Shown here one piece after another: positions 1 to 9,320 of a stretch of DNA of 64,000 nt. The notes beneath the pieces are model-generated. The model worked only from the letters and a program-made list of their open reading frames with translations. It searched no databases and was not told the DNA's origin. The stretch's first letter is position 1. Each line of letters opens with the position of its first letter. The translations under genes and the position numbers were made by a program. The DNA is from Halodesulfovibrio spirochaetisodalis (GTDB taxonomy: Bacteria > Desulfobacterota > Desulfovibrionia > Desulfovibrionales > Desulfovibrionaceae). The DNA lies in the NCBI RefSeq assembly GCF_001672295.1, contig NZ_JXMS01000012.1, forward strand, positions 29,313 to 93,312, read 5' to 3'.

Positions 1-888
1 TTGCAGGTGCTGTGTTTGCGTGATGCAGCGTTATGGCGTGGGGGCTGGCAGCTCCGTGATTCTCAAGCATACGCATTAGGAAAAATTTTACTTCCTACAG
101 TCTTGAGTGGAGCAGTTTTTCAGATAAGTGTTGTACTGGTGACAATTCTTGCTTCGTTTCAGTCAAAGGGCACGATTGCAAAGCTCTATTTTGCCGACAG
201 GCTGGTTCAATTTCCTTTGGGGCTTATCGGTGTTGCGATTGGCATCGCTGTGCTTCCGGCGCTATCTTCTCTTGCGATTTCTAAGAATACACAAAAATTT
301 GGCGAAGTACTTTCTTCAGCTCTTCAGTTTACGCTTTTCCTATCGTTACCTGCTGCTGCGGGGTTGTTTGTGTTGGCGCATCCTATTGTGCAGCTGTTTT
401 TCGAACGCGGTGCGTTTTCATCGGCTGATGCAGCTGCGGCCGCAGGTATGCTTCAAGCATTTACTGTCGGTTTGCCAGCCTTTGCTGTTACCCGCCCGTT
501 GTTAAGTGCCTATTACGCCAAACAGGAAAGCCGTGTGCCGTTGCTGGCCGGAGGAGCAAATCTTCTGAGCACAGTTGCAGCTGGTGCGTTGTTCATGCAG
601 GTGTGGGGTGGTGCAGGCCTTGCGGCAGCAGTATCACTTGGTGGCTGGATTAATAGTGGATTGCTGTATGCTCTGCTGCGAAGACAGGGCTTAAAGGCAA
701 TACGGCTCAGTCGGTGGGTTGCTTGCTATCTGGTTATGAGTTTTTTTGTGGGGATGGCCTGCCTGTGGGTTTTGCCGTACGGCATAGCTGGATTACTGAG
801 TATCCCTGTCGTTGCCGTGTTGTATATTCTCGTCATGTATATAGCCAAAAGCCCTGATGCACGTCTTCTGTTCTCCCTGTCACATTAA
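1..888 (+). CDS. murJ: Lipid II flippase MurJ (MviN), C-terminal part
   Basis: The reading frame is open from base 1, so the N-terminal part lies outside the window; the visible 295 residues are the C-terminal half to two thirds of a MurJ/MviN protein (usual length about 500). Alternating hydrophobic segments run through the whole fragment, with MOP-superfamily features such as the FADRLVQFPLGLIGVAIGIAVLP stretch (about residues 64-86) and the loop FFERGAF (about 133-139). MurJ flips lipid-linked peptidoglycan precursor across the inner membrane. The TTG at base 1 should not be read as the true start. Family assignment is from motif recognition. Confidence 0.88.
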   Translation: MQVLCLRDAALWRGGWQLRDSQAYALGKILLPTVLSGAVFQISVVLVTILASFQSKGTIAKLYFADRLVQFPLGLIGVAIGIAVLPALSSLAISKNTQKFGEVLSSALQFTLFLSLPAAAGLFVLAHPIVQLFFERGAFSSADAAAAAGMLQAFTVGLPAFAVTRPLLSAYYAKQESRVPLLAGGANLLSTVAAGALFMQVWGGAGLAAAVSLGGWINSGLLYALLRRQGLKAIRLSRWVACYLVMSFFVGMACLWVLPYGIAGLLSIPVVAVLYILVMYIAKSPDARLLFSLSH

Positions 889-1015
889 AAGAGTGAAACA
901 TAGTGATGTGATTTATTAATAGATTGAAAAGAAGTTTTTGCTGAGTTATTCCTAGATGATACCTTTCTAATACTATCGGTGCGGTACGAAAGTTATATCT
1001 TCAGGTGGTGTTGCG

Positions 1016-3850
1016 ATGCAGAGGCGGCTTCTGAAACTGCGGCTGTTCCCGGATAGCTATATTAAAAATTTCATTGCGGTAAGCATTCTGCTTACCGTTG
1101 CTTTTCTCCTGATTTTTAACTCGTTGTTCTATTCTTTTGCTGTTGAAAAACGCAAAGAAAACTTTCTCCATAAGCATACAGTACATGCGCAGGTTCTGGC
1201 TTCGCATCTCTCGGCAGCCCTTGGCGCTGATGAATTTGAGCGGGCAGACAGACTGATTCATGAAGAGTTATCGTATGAGAGCACCTTGGGCATGTACCTG
1301 TATAATGCCTCAGGTGTGCTGCTCTGCGGTTTTTATGACGGGCAGGAGGCAAGCCTTCTTCCGCATCTTGGGGAGTATGAACACCGCATAGAAATGCCAA
1401 TTTATTTCCAAGATAATAAAGCTGGCACACTGGTCTCCATTGTTACGTTCCTACCAGATCATCACCATTTTTTGAGCTTATTCCTTCCGTTTCTTATGGC
1501 CAATGTGACTGCTACATGTTTGCTTGTGATCATGGTCATCGTCTTTATCGTCCGAACATTATTACGGCCTTTGCGGGAATTGAGTAAAACCGCACGCAGG
1601 GTGCGTGAAGAACAGACGTATACTGTCCGCGCTAAGCGTAAAGGTATGGGCGAATTGGCAGAGCTCACGGATTCGTTCAACAGTATGCTTGATCATATTG
1701 AAGCACACGACATGTTCAGGCTTTCGGAAAGTCGTAATCTGGAAAAGCAGGTTCTTGAGAGGACAAAAGAACTGGAAAAAGCAACACAGGCTGCAAAGGC
1801 TGCAACTACAGCAAAGAGTGAATTTATTGCCAGTGTGAGTCATGAACTGCGAACCCCCATGAACGCAATACTTGGCATGACAAATATGTTGCAGACAACA
1901 GAACTGACCGGAAAACAGCGGGAGTATGCCGAGATCATAGCGGCAGCTTCCCAGAATTTATTGCATCTGGTGAACGGCGTGCTCGATCTTTCCAAGCTTG
2001 AGGCTCAAAAGCTGGAGATAGAAGAAACCACGTTTGTTTTGCGGGATGTTCTGGACGAATTGTCTGTAATATTTACAGAAAAAGTTGCTGTAAAAGAAAT
2101 GGATCTGGTTGTTGTGGTAGACGAAAGTGTGCCGCCGGTTATGCGAGGAGATTCGTTCAGGTTAAAGCAAATACTGCTTAACCTTGTGGGGAATGCCTTT
2201 AAGTTTGCAGACAGGGGGGCAGTGGAGCTACGGGTGTCTGTGGATGGAACAGCAGGGCAGCCTATTCAGATGCCGCATGTAAAGGACAGTGATGAGATTG
2301 TTCGATTGGCATTTTCAGTCAAAGATAAAGGGATAGGCATTGCGGAGGACGCGCAGCAAAAATTATTCGATACCTTTGTTCAGGCAGACGGCTCCACGTC
2401 GCGTCAATATGGTGGTACGGGGCTTGGGCTTTCTATTGTTGCGGAACTTGTTTCGTTGATGGGGGGATCAATCTCTGTGGATAGTGCTGTGGGTAAGGGT
2501 AGTACATTTCTTGCTGTGCTGCCGTTCGTAGTGGCGGACGATTGCCGTAAGACAATGCTACCCGTTTTTTCCGGTCGCAGAGTCCTTGTGCTTGAACCGT
2601 CTATTACAGCTCGAACCATGTGGCGGAATCTGTTTACTGAGCTTGGTATGCTTGTCGTGGTGCTGGGAACAGAAAGTCAGGTGTTGAGGCAACTGGAAGA
2701 TGCTTCGGTGGATTCCAGTTTTGATCTGGTGGTGCTCGGCAGCAAAGAGCTTTTGGATATGACAGGGGAACTGATTAATTATTTGTGCAGGCACCCTGCC
2801 CACAAGGTTGTTCTAGTATCGCGGCTTGGAGATGAAACTTTGCCAGACCGCTCCTGTCCATTGGAAGTGACAGCTTTTTTGCGACGCCCTGTGACCCTCT
2901 CTCAGGTGAAGCTTATCGTGCTTCGTGCATTATCTCCAGATAAGCTGGGACAGCTAGAACGCAGCATGGAGTCACTGGCTCTGGAGGGATTGTCTGTACT
3001 GGTTGTAGAAGATAACCCGATAAATCAACAAGTGATGCGCGAAATACTGGAATATCTCGGTGTAGATGTAACAATAGCAAAAGATGGTATTTCCGCATTA
3101 GAACTGCTTTCTGTGTATACGTACGATATGGTTCTGATGGATATCCAGTTACCGGGGATGGATGGATTTGAAACCACAAACCGGTTGCGTGAGGAGCTTG
3201 AACTGACCAGCCTGCCTGTCATTGCCATGACAGCTCACACAATGCAGGAGGATAGGGACAAGGCCGCAGACGCAGGCATGAATGGGTATCTGACCAAACC
3301 TGTTGAGTTGGATGAGCTGATACGTACGCTCAGGCGATATGGCTCAGGAAGAATGCAGAGCCAAGGGGCTTTATTACAGCATGGCAGTGTTCAGGGAACT
3401 GATTCATTAGAAGAAGGTGCAGGAGCAATACGTTCTGGTAATTCTCAAGAAATGATCAAGAATGAAGAACAGCCTGTGACTGCGATGAATACGGATGATG
3501 AACCGCAATTGCCAGAAGAGCTTCCGGGGCTTGATGTTGCAGAGGGTGTTAAGCGTTTGAATGGAAAGCGTGGAATATATCTCAAGGTACTAAAAACGTT
3601 TGTTCACAGGTATGCAGGAGCAGCAGAAGAACTCAGGGCGTTGTATCTTGTGGAAGATTGGGCAGGGCTTGCCGCAAAGGCGCATACGTTGGCTGGTGCA
3701 AGCGGGAATGTTTCTGCAAAAGAAGTACATGCACGTTGTGAAAAGCTGGAGCAGGAAGCAAAGCGCCGTAATGTGGACGCCTTAACTCTTAAAGAGCTTG
3801 AAGCAGCGCTTGAAACGGCTTGCCGTTCCATGAAAAGTCTTTTGGAATAG
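1016..3850 (+). CDS. Hybrid sensor histidine kinase with two receiver domains and HPt
   Basis: A 944-residue membrane-bound phosphorelay kinase. Order seen: transmembrane segment about 20-42, periplasmic sensor to about 160, second transmembrane segment about 161-183, HAMP, short coiled coil, HisKA with phospho-acceptor H276 in SHELRTPMN, HATPase with N box near 383, DKGIGIA near 438 and GGTGLGLS near 465. A first receiver (about 520-635) has lost its phospho-acceptor: the usual LLD is LVVLGS. A second receiver (about 659-775) keeps VLMDIQ with D709, and a C-terminal HPt domain carries H890 in AHTLAG. The expected relay is H276 to D709 to H890 and on to an unlinked regulator. No regulator gene is adjacent and the signal is unknown. 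The ATG start follows a weak AGGTGG. Confidence 0.9.
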   Translation: MQRRLLKLRLFPDSYIKNFIAVSILLTVAFLLIFNSLFYSFAVEKRKENFLHKHTVHAQVLASHLSAALGADEFERADRLIHEELSYESTLGMYLYNASGVLLCGFYDGQEASLLPHLGEYEHRIEMPIYFQDNKAGTLVSIVTFLPDHHHFLSLFLPFLMANVTATCLLVIMVIVFIVRTLLRPLRELSKTARRVREEQTYTVRAKRKGMGELAELTDSFNSMLDHIEAHDMFRLSESRNLEKQVLERTKELEKATQAAKAATTAKSEFIASVSHELRTPMNAILGMTNMLQTTELTGKQREYAEIIAAASQNLLHLVNGVLDLSKLEAQKLEIEETTFVLRDVLDELSVIFTEKVAVKEMDLVVVVDESVPPVMRGDSFRLKQILLNLVGNAFKFADRGAVELRVSVDGTAGQPIQMPHVKDSDEIVRLAFSVKDKGIGIAEDAQQKLFDTFVQADGSTSRQYGGTGLGLSIVAELVSLMGGSISVDSAVGKGSTFLAVLPFVVADDCRKTMLPVFSGRRVLVLEPSITARTMWRNLFTELGMLVVVLGTESQVLRQLEDASVDSSFDLVVLGSKELLDMTGELINYLCRHPAHKVVLVSRLGDETLPDRSCPLEVTAFLRRPVTLSQVKLIVLRALSPDKLGQLERSMESLALEGLSVLVVEDNPINQQVMREILEYLGVDVTIAKDGISALELLSVYTYDMVLMDIQLPGMDGFETTNRLREELELTSLPVIAMTAHTMQEDRDKAADAGMNGYLTKPVELDELIRTLRRYGSGRMQSQGALLQHGSVQGTDSLEEGAGAIRSGNSQEMIKNEEQPVTAMNTDDEPQLPEELPGLDVAEGVKRLNGKRGIYLKVLKTFVHRYAGAAEELRALYLVEDWAGLAAKAHTLAGASGNVSAKEVHARCEKLEQEAKRRNVDALTLKELEAALETACRSMKSLLE

Positions 3851-3877
3851 CATGTGCATTTGCATGACAAAGGGTAC

Positions 3878-3905
3878 AAAAAAAGCCCCGTACAAAGTAC
3901 GGGGC
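3878..3905 (-). terminator. Intrinsic terminator of tRNA-His
   Basis: A perfect 9-bp stem GCCCCGTAC/GTACGGGGC with a 3-nt loop at 3885-3905. On the minus strand it is followed by a run of seven U residues, directly downstream of tRNA-His. It also faces the end of the histidine kinase gene. Confidence 0.85.
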
Positions 3906-3918
3906 ATTCTTACTTGGA

Positions 3919-3995
3919 TGGGGCGAATGAAGAGGATTGAACTCTCGACAACACGGGCCACAACCGTGTGCTCTACCAACTGAGCTACATCCGCC
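3919..3995 (-). tRNA. tRNA-His (GTG)
   Basis: A 77-nt cloverleaf with encoded CCA. The anticodon loop reads TTGTGGC, giving GTG for histidine. The acceptor stem shows the tRNA-His hallmark of an extra 5' G (G-1) paired with C73, and GCGGATG pairs with CATTCGC with one G-T wobble. D-arm AGCTCAGTTGG and T-loop TTCAATC are present. Confidence 0.96.
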
Positions 3996-4011
3996 ACAAG
4001 CAGGAATGTGT

Positions 4012-4038
4012 ACTATAGATTTCAGCGTTTGCGGTCAA
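4012..4038 (-). promoter_or_regulatory. Possible promoter of tRNA-His
   Basis: On the minus strand TTGACC (4033-4038) is followed after 15 bases by TATAGT (4012-4017), about 17 bases before the tRNA 5' end. The boxes are good but the spacing is shorter than the preferred 17. Confidence 0.4.
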
Positions 4039-4164
4039 GCATAAAATTCATTTTTTTGAAAATTTATTGCGTCCGAGGATAACTCGGCTTATACGACCAT
4101 ACATGAGAGGGACTGATATTCGTTGTATAACTTACGATGTTAGAGACCCGTTTAAGGGAGACAT

Positions 4165-5421
4165 ATGGAAAAACTAGTTATTCAAGGTGGCGTTCCGTTA
4201 AAAGGAACAATTCGTGTCAGTGGCGCTAAAAACGCTGCATTACCGATTCTGATGGGTTCAATCTTACTTGCTGAGCCTGCACGTTTTACAAATGTGCCTA
4301 ACCTTCGTGACATCCGCACTACAATCAGTCTGCTTGATATCTTAGGATGTCCGGGTCGGTTTGCTGACGGAGTTGTTGAAACAGACGGGTGTGACCCTAA
4401 ACCGGAAGCGCCGTACGATCTCGTAAAGACCATGCGCGCATCTGTGTTGTGTTTAGGCCCTCTGCTTGCCCGCCTTGGTGAAGCTAAAGTTGCATATCCC
4501 GGTGGCTGCGCAATTGGCGCACGCCCTGTTGATCTGCACCTCTCTGCACTTGAAAAAATGGGCGCAGTTTTTGACGTGGACTCAGGCTACATCATGGGGA
4601 GATGTGAAGGCCGTTTAAAGGGTGCGCACATTGTATTTGAGAAAGTAACTGTGGGCGGTACAGAAAACCTGCTCATGGCTGCAAGCCTTGCAGAAGGCGA
4701 AACAATCCTTGAAAACGCAGCTCGTGAGCCGGAGATTGTAGATCTTGCAAACTTCCTCATCGCCTGTGGTGCTAAGATTGAGGGTCATGGCTCAAGCGTG
4801 ATTCGTATTCAAGGCGTAGAGCGTCTTGTTGGGTGCGAATACTCCATTATGCCTGACCGCATTGAAGCTGGTACGTTTATGATTGCAGCAGCAATTACAA
4901 AAGGTGACCTGCTTCTTGAAGATTGTCCGAATTATGCTCTTGATGCTGTTATTACCAAGCTTGAAGAGATGGGCATGAAAGTAACAAAAGAGGAAAAAGG
5001 AACTCGCGTAACCTACGTTGAGCCACTTTCTCCTGTGGAAATTACTACACAGCCGTATCCGGGGTTCCCGACAGACATGCAGGCGCAGTTTATGGCGCTT
5101 ATGTGCTACGTGGACGGAACATCAATGGTGGAAGAAACTATCTTTGAAAATCGCTTCATGCATGCTCCTGAACTTGCACGTATGGGAGCAGATATTCGCC
5201 CTGCAGGACGAACAGCCCGAATCAAAGGCAGAGATTCCCTGCGTGGTGCTCCTGTGATGGCATCTGACCTGCGCGCAAGTGCTTCACTTGTTCTTGCTGG
5301 TCTTGCCGCAGAAGGGGAGACTCATGTGCAGCGTATCTACCACCTCGATCGCGGATATGAAAAGATTGAAGAAAAGCTTATTCCGGTTGGTGCGCGTATT
5401 CAGCGCATGAATGAAGAATAA
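4165..5421 (+). CDS. murA: UDP-N-acetylglucosamine 1-carboxyvinyltransferase
   Basis: A 418-residue MurA, the first committed cytoplasmic enzyme of peptidoglycan synthesis, transferring enolpyruvate from PEP to UDP-GlcNAc. The active-site cysteine, C115 in [15 protein letters not shown], is present, which is the fosfomycin-sensitive form. Other landmarks are the N-terminal [20 protein letters not shown] and a C-terminal HLDRGYE. Length matches the family. The ATG is preceded by AAGGGAG at good spacing, and a strong terminator follows, so it appears monocistronic. Confidence 0.97.
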   Translation: MEKLVIQGGVPLKGTIRVSGAKNAALPILMGSILLAEPARFTNVPNLRDIRTTISLLDILGCPGRFADGVVETDGCDPKPEAPYDLVKTMRASVLCLGPLLARLGEAKVAYPGGCAIGARPVDLHLSALEKMGAVFDVDSGYIMGRCEGRLKGAHIVFEKVTVGGTENLLMAASLAEGETILENAAREPEIVDLANFLIACGAKIEGHGSSVIRIQGVERLVGCEYSIMPDRIEAGTFMIAAAITKGDLLLEDCPNYALDAVITKLEEMGMKVTKEEKGTRVTYVEPLSPVEITTQPYPGFPTDMQAQFMALMCYVDGTSMVEETIFENRFMHAPELARMGADIRPAGRTARIKGRDSLRGAPVMASDLRASASLVLAGLAAEGETHVQRIYHLDRGYEKIEEKLIPVGARIQRMNEE

Positions 5422-5447
5422 CTACTTCTGGTTTATCGATGTCTGTA

Positions 5448-5478
5448 AACTGCGGCCTTTGGTCGCAGTTTTTTTTTG
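5448..5478 (+). terminator. Terminator after murA
   Basis: Stem AACTGCG/CGCAGTT followed by nine T residues, 26 bases after the murA stop codon. Confidence 0.88.
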
Positions 5479-5763
5479 CGGAATGATCGCAATGCAGGAG
5501 ATGTCTAATTGTGTTGTTGTAACGGTTAGATAAAAAAAATGGACATACTTTGCTGGTAAGCCTTGGCACAGGCTACTGTGAGTGGTATGCCTTGCGGCGT
5601 TGTTTCCCGAAACTCTGCTGTACGGGACAAGCCGCAGTTCATCCGTATGGATGGCTGCAGAAAAAGAAGCAGAGATGAATTTCCGGAAACAGTAAGGGTA
5701 TAAGCCATATACCTTAGTGTTTCTGTTCCTCTTGTCAGCTTTGCAATGAGGGACTGAATGGAA

Positions 5764-5790
5764 AAGGGGGAACCTGGCCGGCTCCCCCTT
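5764..5790 (-). terminator. Terminator, probably of the glycosyltransferase transcript
   Basis: GGGGGAAC and the matching GCTCCCCC form a GC-rich hairpin. On the minus strand it is followed by TTTTCC. It lies beyond another hairpin downstream of the glycosyltransferase stop. Confidence 0.5.
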
Positions 5791-5871
5791 CTACTCAGAG
5801 TAAGGCAAATCCGTACAGTGTGCTCACTGCACGAATGTGCCTTACTCTGAGCGCCACATTTTTGAAATGCA

Positions 5872-5912
5872 AACCGCCGCCTGCTTCATATGAAATAGGC
5901 GGCGGTTTTTTG
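5872..5912 (+). terminator. Intrinsic terminator
   Basis: Perfect stem AACCGCCGCCT/AGGCGGCGGTT with a 14-nt loop, followed by TTTTTTGCG on the plus strand. It blocks plus-strand transcription just before the convergent glycosyltransferase gene. Confidence 0.8.
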
Positions 5913-5950
5913 CGTCTAATGATATCTATGCAGACAACAAAGTGCAGAAG

Positions 5951-7021
5951 CTACCAGAGGCGGTTATACAGTGCCATGTAGGCCTCTGCCATTTTCATGT
6001 CGGTGAATTCTTGAACCCGCTTGTTGCCGCCCTCTACGAGGCGCTCACGGAGTTTTTCATCGAGCATAAGCTTGTGCAGGTGCGCTGCCAGTCGACGGTA
6101 GTCGTGATTCGGAAAAACGAGGCCGCTTTTTTGATCTTCAACAAGCTCAAGGTTCGATGGAAGATTAGAGGCGACGACTGGAAGTTGTCCAACCCAGCCT
6201 TCCTTGATGACGCCGGAGGAACCTTCCCCGTTAACAGAAGGAACTGCCAGCAAATCAAAAAACGGCAACTGGTCTCGCGCATCCTGACGTCCCAGCAGGG
6301 CAAGATGGCTGCTTACTTTTAATTCTTCAGCAAGCTCTTTGATTTCAGTAAAGAGCGGGCCGTCTCCAACAAAGCGTGCTTCCCATGTCGGGGTATCTTT
6401 GTATTTGGCAAGCTCAGCAAGTGCCTTCACAAGAACAACATGTCCTTTTTGCTCGGTGAGTGCGCCAATCATACCGATGATTATGCGATCGTCATCACGC
6501 TTTCGTTTAGCCTGATAGCGGGCAGCATCAATACCGGAATGAATTGTGGACACTTTGCTTTTATCCAGCATCGGTGCGGATTCAAGCACGGTATCAGAAA
6601 TTTCCTGACTGACACCGACAATAGCGTCTGCAAGTAAATATTTCTTCCCACTCCATCCTTTTTTAAGGGGATAGGAAACTCTTCGGGTGTGGACAAGGCT
6701 GAACGCATTGCCGCATATTTTTTTGACTATTGCGCCAAGGGACGCGCTTTTGGCGCAGTTTGTATGAATAACTTGCGCACCATATTTTGTAATGGCGCGA
6801 CGCAGCTTGTACAGGTTGCGTATATCCCAGTCTCTTGTACTGGAAAGCGGCAGCAGGGTAATGCCTTCTACCTTGGCCGCATGGTCGAGTAATGGTGCAT
6901 TGGCCGGTGCTGCCAACGTTACTGTGAACTTCTGGGAACGGGCTAATGCTCGTGCCAGGTAGAACACTTGCCATTGTCCACCACGCATTTCATTCCCCAG
7001 ATCAAGCAACAGAATGTGCAT
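5951..7021 (-). CDS. Glycosyltransferase, GT4 (group 1) family
   Basis: 356 residues with the two-Rossmann GT-B arrangement: an N-terminal MHILLLDLGNEMRGGQW segment with the GG nucleotide-sugar loop and a C-terminal donor-binding domain with IGMIGALTEQKGH and a GEGSSGVIKEGW segment that places the family's conserved acidic residues. It probably transfers a sugar during surface polysaccharide or lipopolysaccharide synthesis; donor and acceptor cannot be told. The start is the ATG at 7021, preceded by AGGAA; an upstream extension in frame is low-complexity and lacks a ribosome site. It stands alone. Confidence 0.85.
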   Translation of the reverse strand: MHILLLDLGNEMRGGQWQVFYLARALARSQKFTVTLAAPANAPLLDHAAKVEGITLLPLSSTRDWDIRNLYKLRRAITKYGAQVIHTNCAKSASLGAIVKKICGNAFSLVHTRRVSYPLKKGWSGKKYLLADAIVGVSQEISDTVLESAPMLDKSKVSTIHSGIDAARYQAKRKRDDDRIIIGMIGALTEQKGHVVLVKALAELAKYKDTPTWEARFVGDGPLFTEIKELAEELKVSSHLALLGRQDARDQLPFFDLLAVPSVNGEGSSGVIKEGWVGQLPVVASNLPSNLELVEDQKSGLVFPNHDYRRLAAHLHKLMLDEKLRERLVEGGNKRVQEFTDMKMAEAYMALYNRLW

Positions 7022-7244
7022 AGGTATTTCCTGAATGTTAAGCACGACCCCCCCGTTTCCCCCCGTGAGTTTCGTACTGCAAATGTTATGTTTCTTGTCG
7101 GTACATGCAGTGGCTGCAAAAAGCCGGTGCTGCCGAAACAGCACCGGCTCTATAGTACCTTATTTGCAAGCAGAGCCAGAGTCGATAAAAAAAGCGGGTG
7201 TACCCGCGTGGTCGGGTTATCGGCTTATAATCAAGTCTCTTTGA

Positions 7245-8186
7245 TTAAATCGGCAGTCCGTTTGCTTCAAGATCTTGTTTGAGAACCTGTCGTATTTCTT
7301 TAGCTACAGGGCCGGGGCGAACATCGTTGATTGGCTGTCCTTCAAAGCGGACAATAGAAATACAGTCAGATGTTGTACCGAAGATGAGGACTTCTTTAGC
7401 TCTGTAAAGATCATCTTCACGCACTGCCCCGAATTCGATTTTTATTTTGTCTTTCATCAGTTCTACAGCACGCATGATGGTTGTTCCCACAAGCGCGTTG
7501 GAGAATTCAGGAACAATAAGTGTCCCCTCCTGATTAACAAGCGCAACGTTTTCTGTTGCACCTTCAGCAATGAAATCATCTGCATCAAAGCTGAACGGGA
7601 AATCAAAACCACGCTCATCCGCTTCGCGCTTCATAAGCACGTTTGGGATGTAGTTGGCGCTTTTTACGCGCGCCATATGCGCTGGCTTTGCCGGAATAGA
7701 GGAACGGAAAGCAGTAGCGCCTTTTTCGTACCATTCTTCCGGTTTCGGCTTGAACTTGTAGGCGACAATATACAAGCTGCTGACAGGGCATTCTTTAGGG
7801 TCAATGCCGAATCCACCCGGGCCTCGCCCAATGAGAACCCGTATAAGGCCGTTTTCGGTTTCCGCAGCCTTAGCTACTTCAACCACAAGCTCAGAAAGCT
7901 TTTCCCATGTGCATGGCGGCGACAGGTGTAGTCCTTTTACAGAACGTTTCATGCGCTCAATATGCGCATCAAGCTGATACAGTTTGCCGTTTACCCATTT
8001 CATGTTCTCAAAGACGCCGTCTCCCCTGTGGGCGAGGTGGTCATCCATAGGAAGCAACATCAGTCTCGGGTTTTTACAGATACACCCGATGCGGTGTTCG
8101 TAAAAGGCAAGTACATCGCGCTCACCAGCGCGACGGCTGTTCAGAATTTTAGAAACGTATTCTTCTGTATCACATACTGTCGCCAC
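7245..8186 (-). CDS. Class IV PLP-dependent aminotransferase (branched-chain type)
   Basis: 313 residues of the fold-type IV aminotransferase family (IlvE, D-amino acid transaminase, aminodeoxychorismate lyase). The probable PLP lysine is in RVKSANYIPNVL; the HRGDGVFENMKWVNGKLYQL segment and the GTTSDCISI phosphate-binding region are typical. The most likely role is transfer of amino groups to branched-chain keto acids, but the substrate cannot be fixed from sequence. It starts with GTG at 8184-8186 behind AGGAG, and lies 12 bases downstream of asd in the same direction, so the two are probably co-transcribed. Confidence 0.82.
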   Translation of the reverse strand: MATVCDTEEYVSKILNSRRAGERDVLAFYEHRIGCICKNPRLMLLPMDDHLAHRGDGVFENMKWVNGKLYQLDAHIERMKRSVKGLHLSPPCTWEKLSELVVEVAKAAETENGLIRVLIGRGPGGFGIDPKECPVSSLYIVAYKFKPKPEEWYEKGATAFRSSIPAKPAHMARVKSANYIPNVLMKREADERGFDFPFSFDADDFIAEGATENVALVNQEGTLIVPEFSNALVGTTIMRAVELMKDKIKIEFGAVREDDLYRAKEVLIFGTTSDCISIVRFEGQPINDVRPGPVAKEIRQVLKQDLEANGLPI

Positions 8187-8198
8187 GGCTGCTTTCTC

Positions 8199-9245
8199 CT
8201 AGTCGAATACTGTTGTGTCTTTTACACCAAGAAGGTCACGTTTGATAAGCTCTTCTGCAATCTGAACGGTGTTGAGTGCAGCACCCTTACGGATGTTGTC
8301 TGCGACAATCCACATATTCAGACCGTTTTCGATGGTTTCATCTTCACGGATTCGGCCAACGTAGGTGTCGTCCTGTCCTGCAGCATCGATAGGCATCGGG
8401 TAGATTTTTTCGCCAGGGTTATCAAGCACTGTAACGCCCGGTGCCTGTGTCAGAATCGCACGTGCTTCCGCAGGAGTGATTTTCTGTGTTGTCTCAATAT
8501 TCACAGATTCACTGTGACCGTAAAATACAGGAATACGTACACATGTTGCGGTCACTTTTACGGAAGGGTCATTGAAGATCTTAATGGTTTCGTTAACCAT
8601 CTTCATTTCTTCTTTGGTGTAGTCGTTGTCCATGAAGACATCAATTTGTGGAAGTGCGTTAAACGCAATCTGGTGCGGGTACACTTCTGCTTCCGGTGTC
8701 TGCATGTTGAACAGCTGACGGATCTGGGTTTCAAGCTCTGTAATCGCTTTTTGACCGGAACCGGATACTGCCTGATAGGTGGAAACAACGATACGTTTAA
8801 TCTTGGCGGTGTCGTGCAGTGGCTTAAGCGCAACCATCATCTGAATGGTAGAGCAGTTCGGGTTTGCAATAATCCCGTTATGCGAATCAAGCGCTTCGGA
8901 GTTCACTTCCGGTACTACCAGCGGGCAGCGGTCGTCCATACGCCAAGCGCTGGAGTTGTCTACAACAACACAGCCTGCTTTGGCAGCAACTGGTGCATAC
9001 TTTTCAGACGTGGAACCACCGGCGGAAAAGAGCGCAATATCAACGCCGTCAAAAGAGTCTTCAGTCAGTTCTTTGACTGTAAGTTCACCACCCGCAAACG
9101 GTACTGTGGTGCCTGCGGATCGTGCAGATGCAAGGGCAATAACTTCGGTTGCCGGAAAATCACGGCCTTCCAGTACGGAAAGCATTTCCCGCCCTACAGC
9201 ACCTGTGGCACCGACAACGGCAACCACTAAACGATCTTTACTCAT
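8199..9245 (-). CDS. asd: Aspartate-semialdehyde dehydrogenase
   Basis: 348 residues. The N-terminal NADP-binding GATGAVGREML, the catalytic cysteine in NPNCSTIQMM and the basic active-site region are all present. It reduces aspartyl phosphate to aspartate semialdehyde for lysine, diaminopimelate, threonine and methionine synthesis in the cytoplasm. The start is ATG at 9245 with AAGGAG seven bases upstream; a seven-residue upstream extension has no ribosome site. First gene of a probable two-gene unit with the aminotransferase. Confidence 0.96.
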   Translation of the reverse strand: MSKDRLVVAVVGATGAVGREMLSVLEGRDFPATEVIALASARSAGTTVPFAGGELTVKELTEDSFDGVDIALFSAGGSTSEKYAPVAAKAGCVVVDNSSAWRMDDRCPLVVPEVNSEALDSHNGIIANPNCSTIQMMVALKPLHDTAKIKRIVVSTYQAVSGSGQKAITELETQIRQLFNMQTPEAEVYPHQIAFNALPQIDVFMDNDYTKEEMKMVNETIKIFNDPSVKVTATCVRIPVFYGHSESVNIETTQKITPAEARAILTQAPGVTVLDNPGEKIYPMPIDAAGQDDTYVGRIREDETIENGLNMWIVADNIRKGAALNTVQIAEELIKRDLLGVKDTTVFD

Positions 9246-9320
9246 GTAAACTCTCCTTGAGCACATAGAAATTAGGTAACAGTCGGTACATAGATAGTAA
9301 CGGAAACCGCCATTCCCGTG

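Larger units (their letters stand above)
5764..5912 (+). ncRNA. Candidate structured small RNA ending in an intrinsic terminator
   Basis: Reading the plus strand, a GC-rich hairpin (5764-5788) is followed by a long stem with 14-bp perfect arms CTCAGAGTAAGGCA (5794-5807) and its complement (5838-5851), containing an inner CAGTG/CACTG stem, then a terminator stem (5872-5907) and a T run. Three nested, well-formed hairpins without an ORF suggest an untranslated RNA. No confident promoter is seen, so the 5' end is unknown, and it could equally be tandem transcription-stop structures between convergent genes. Confidence 0.35.
5477..5950. other. Structured intergenic region between convergent genes
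   Basis: This 474-base stretch has no convincing coding frame. From about 5764 it holds three consecutive strong stem-loops, annotated separately as terminators and a candidate small RNA. The 5480-5760 part shows nothing recognisable; a 60-codon minus-strand frame at 5526-5708 lacks any coding support. Confidence 0.5.

Noticed and set aside
5526..5708. 60-codon minus-strand frame
   Set aside because: No ribosome site, no conserved motif, composition not protein-like.
7962..9230. A 422-codon open frame on the plus strand antisense to asd and the aminotransferase
   Set aside because: It has a cysteine- and histidine-rich low-quality translation, no ribosome site and lies opposite two well-supported genes; it is a by-product of their codon use.
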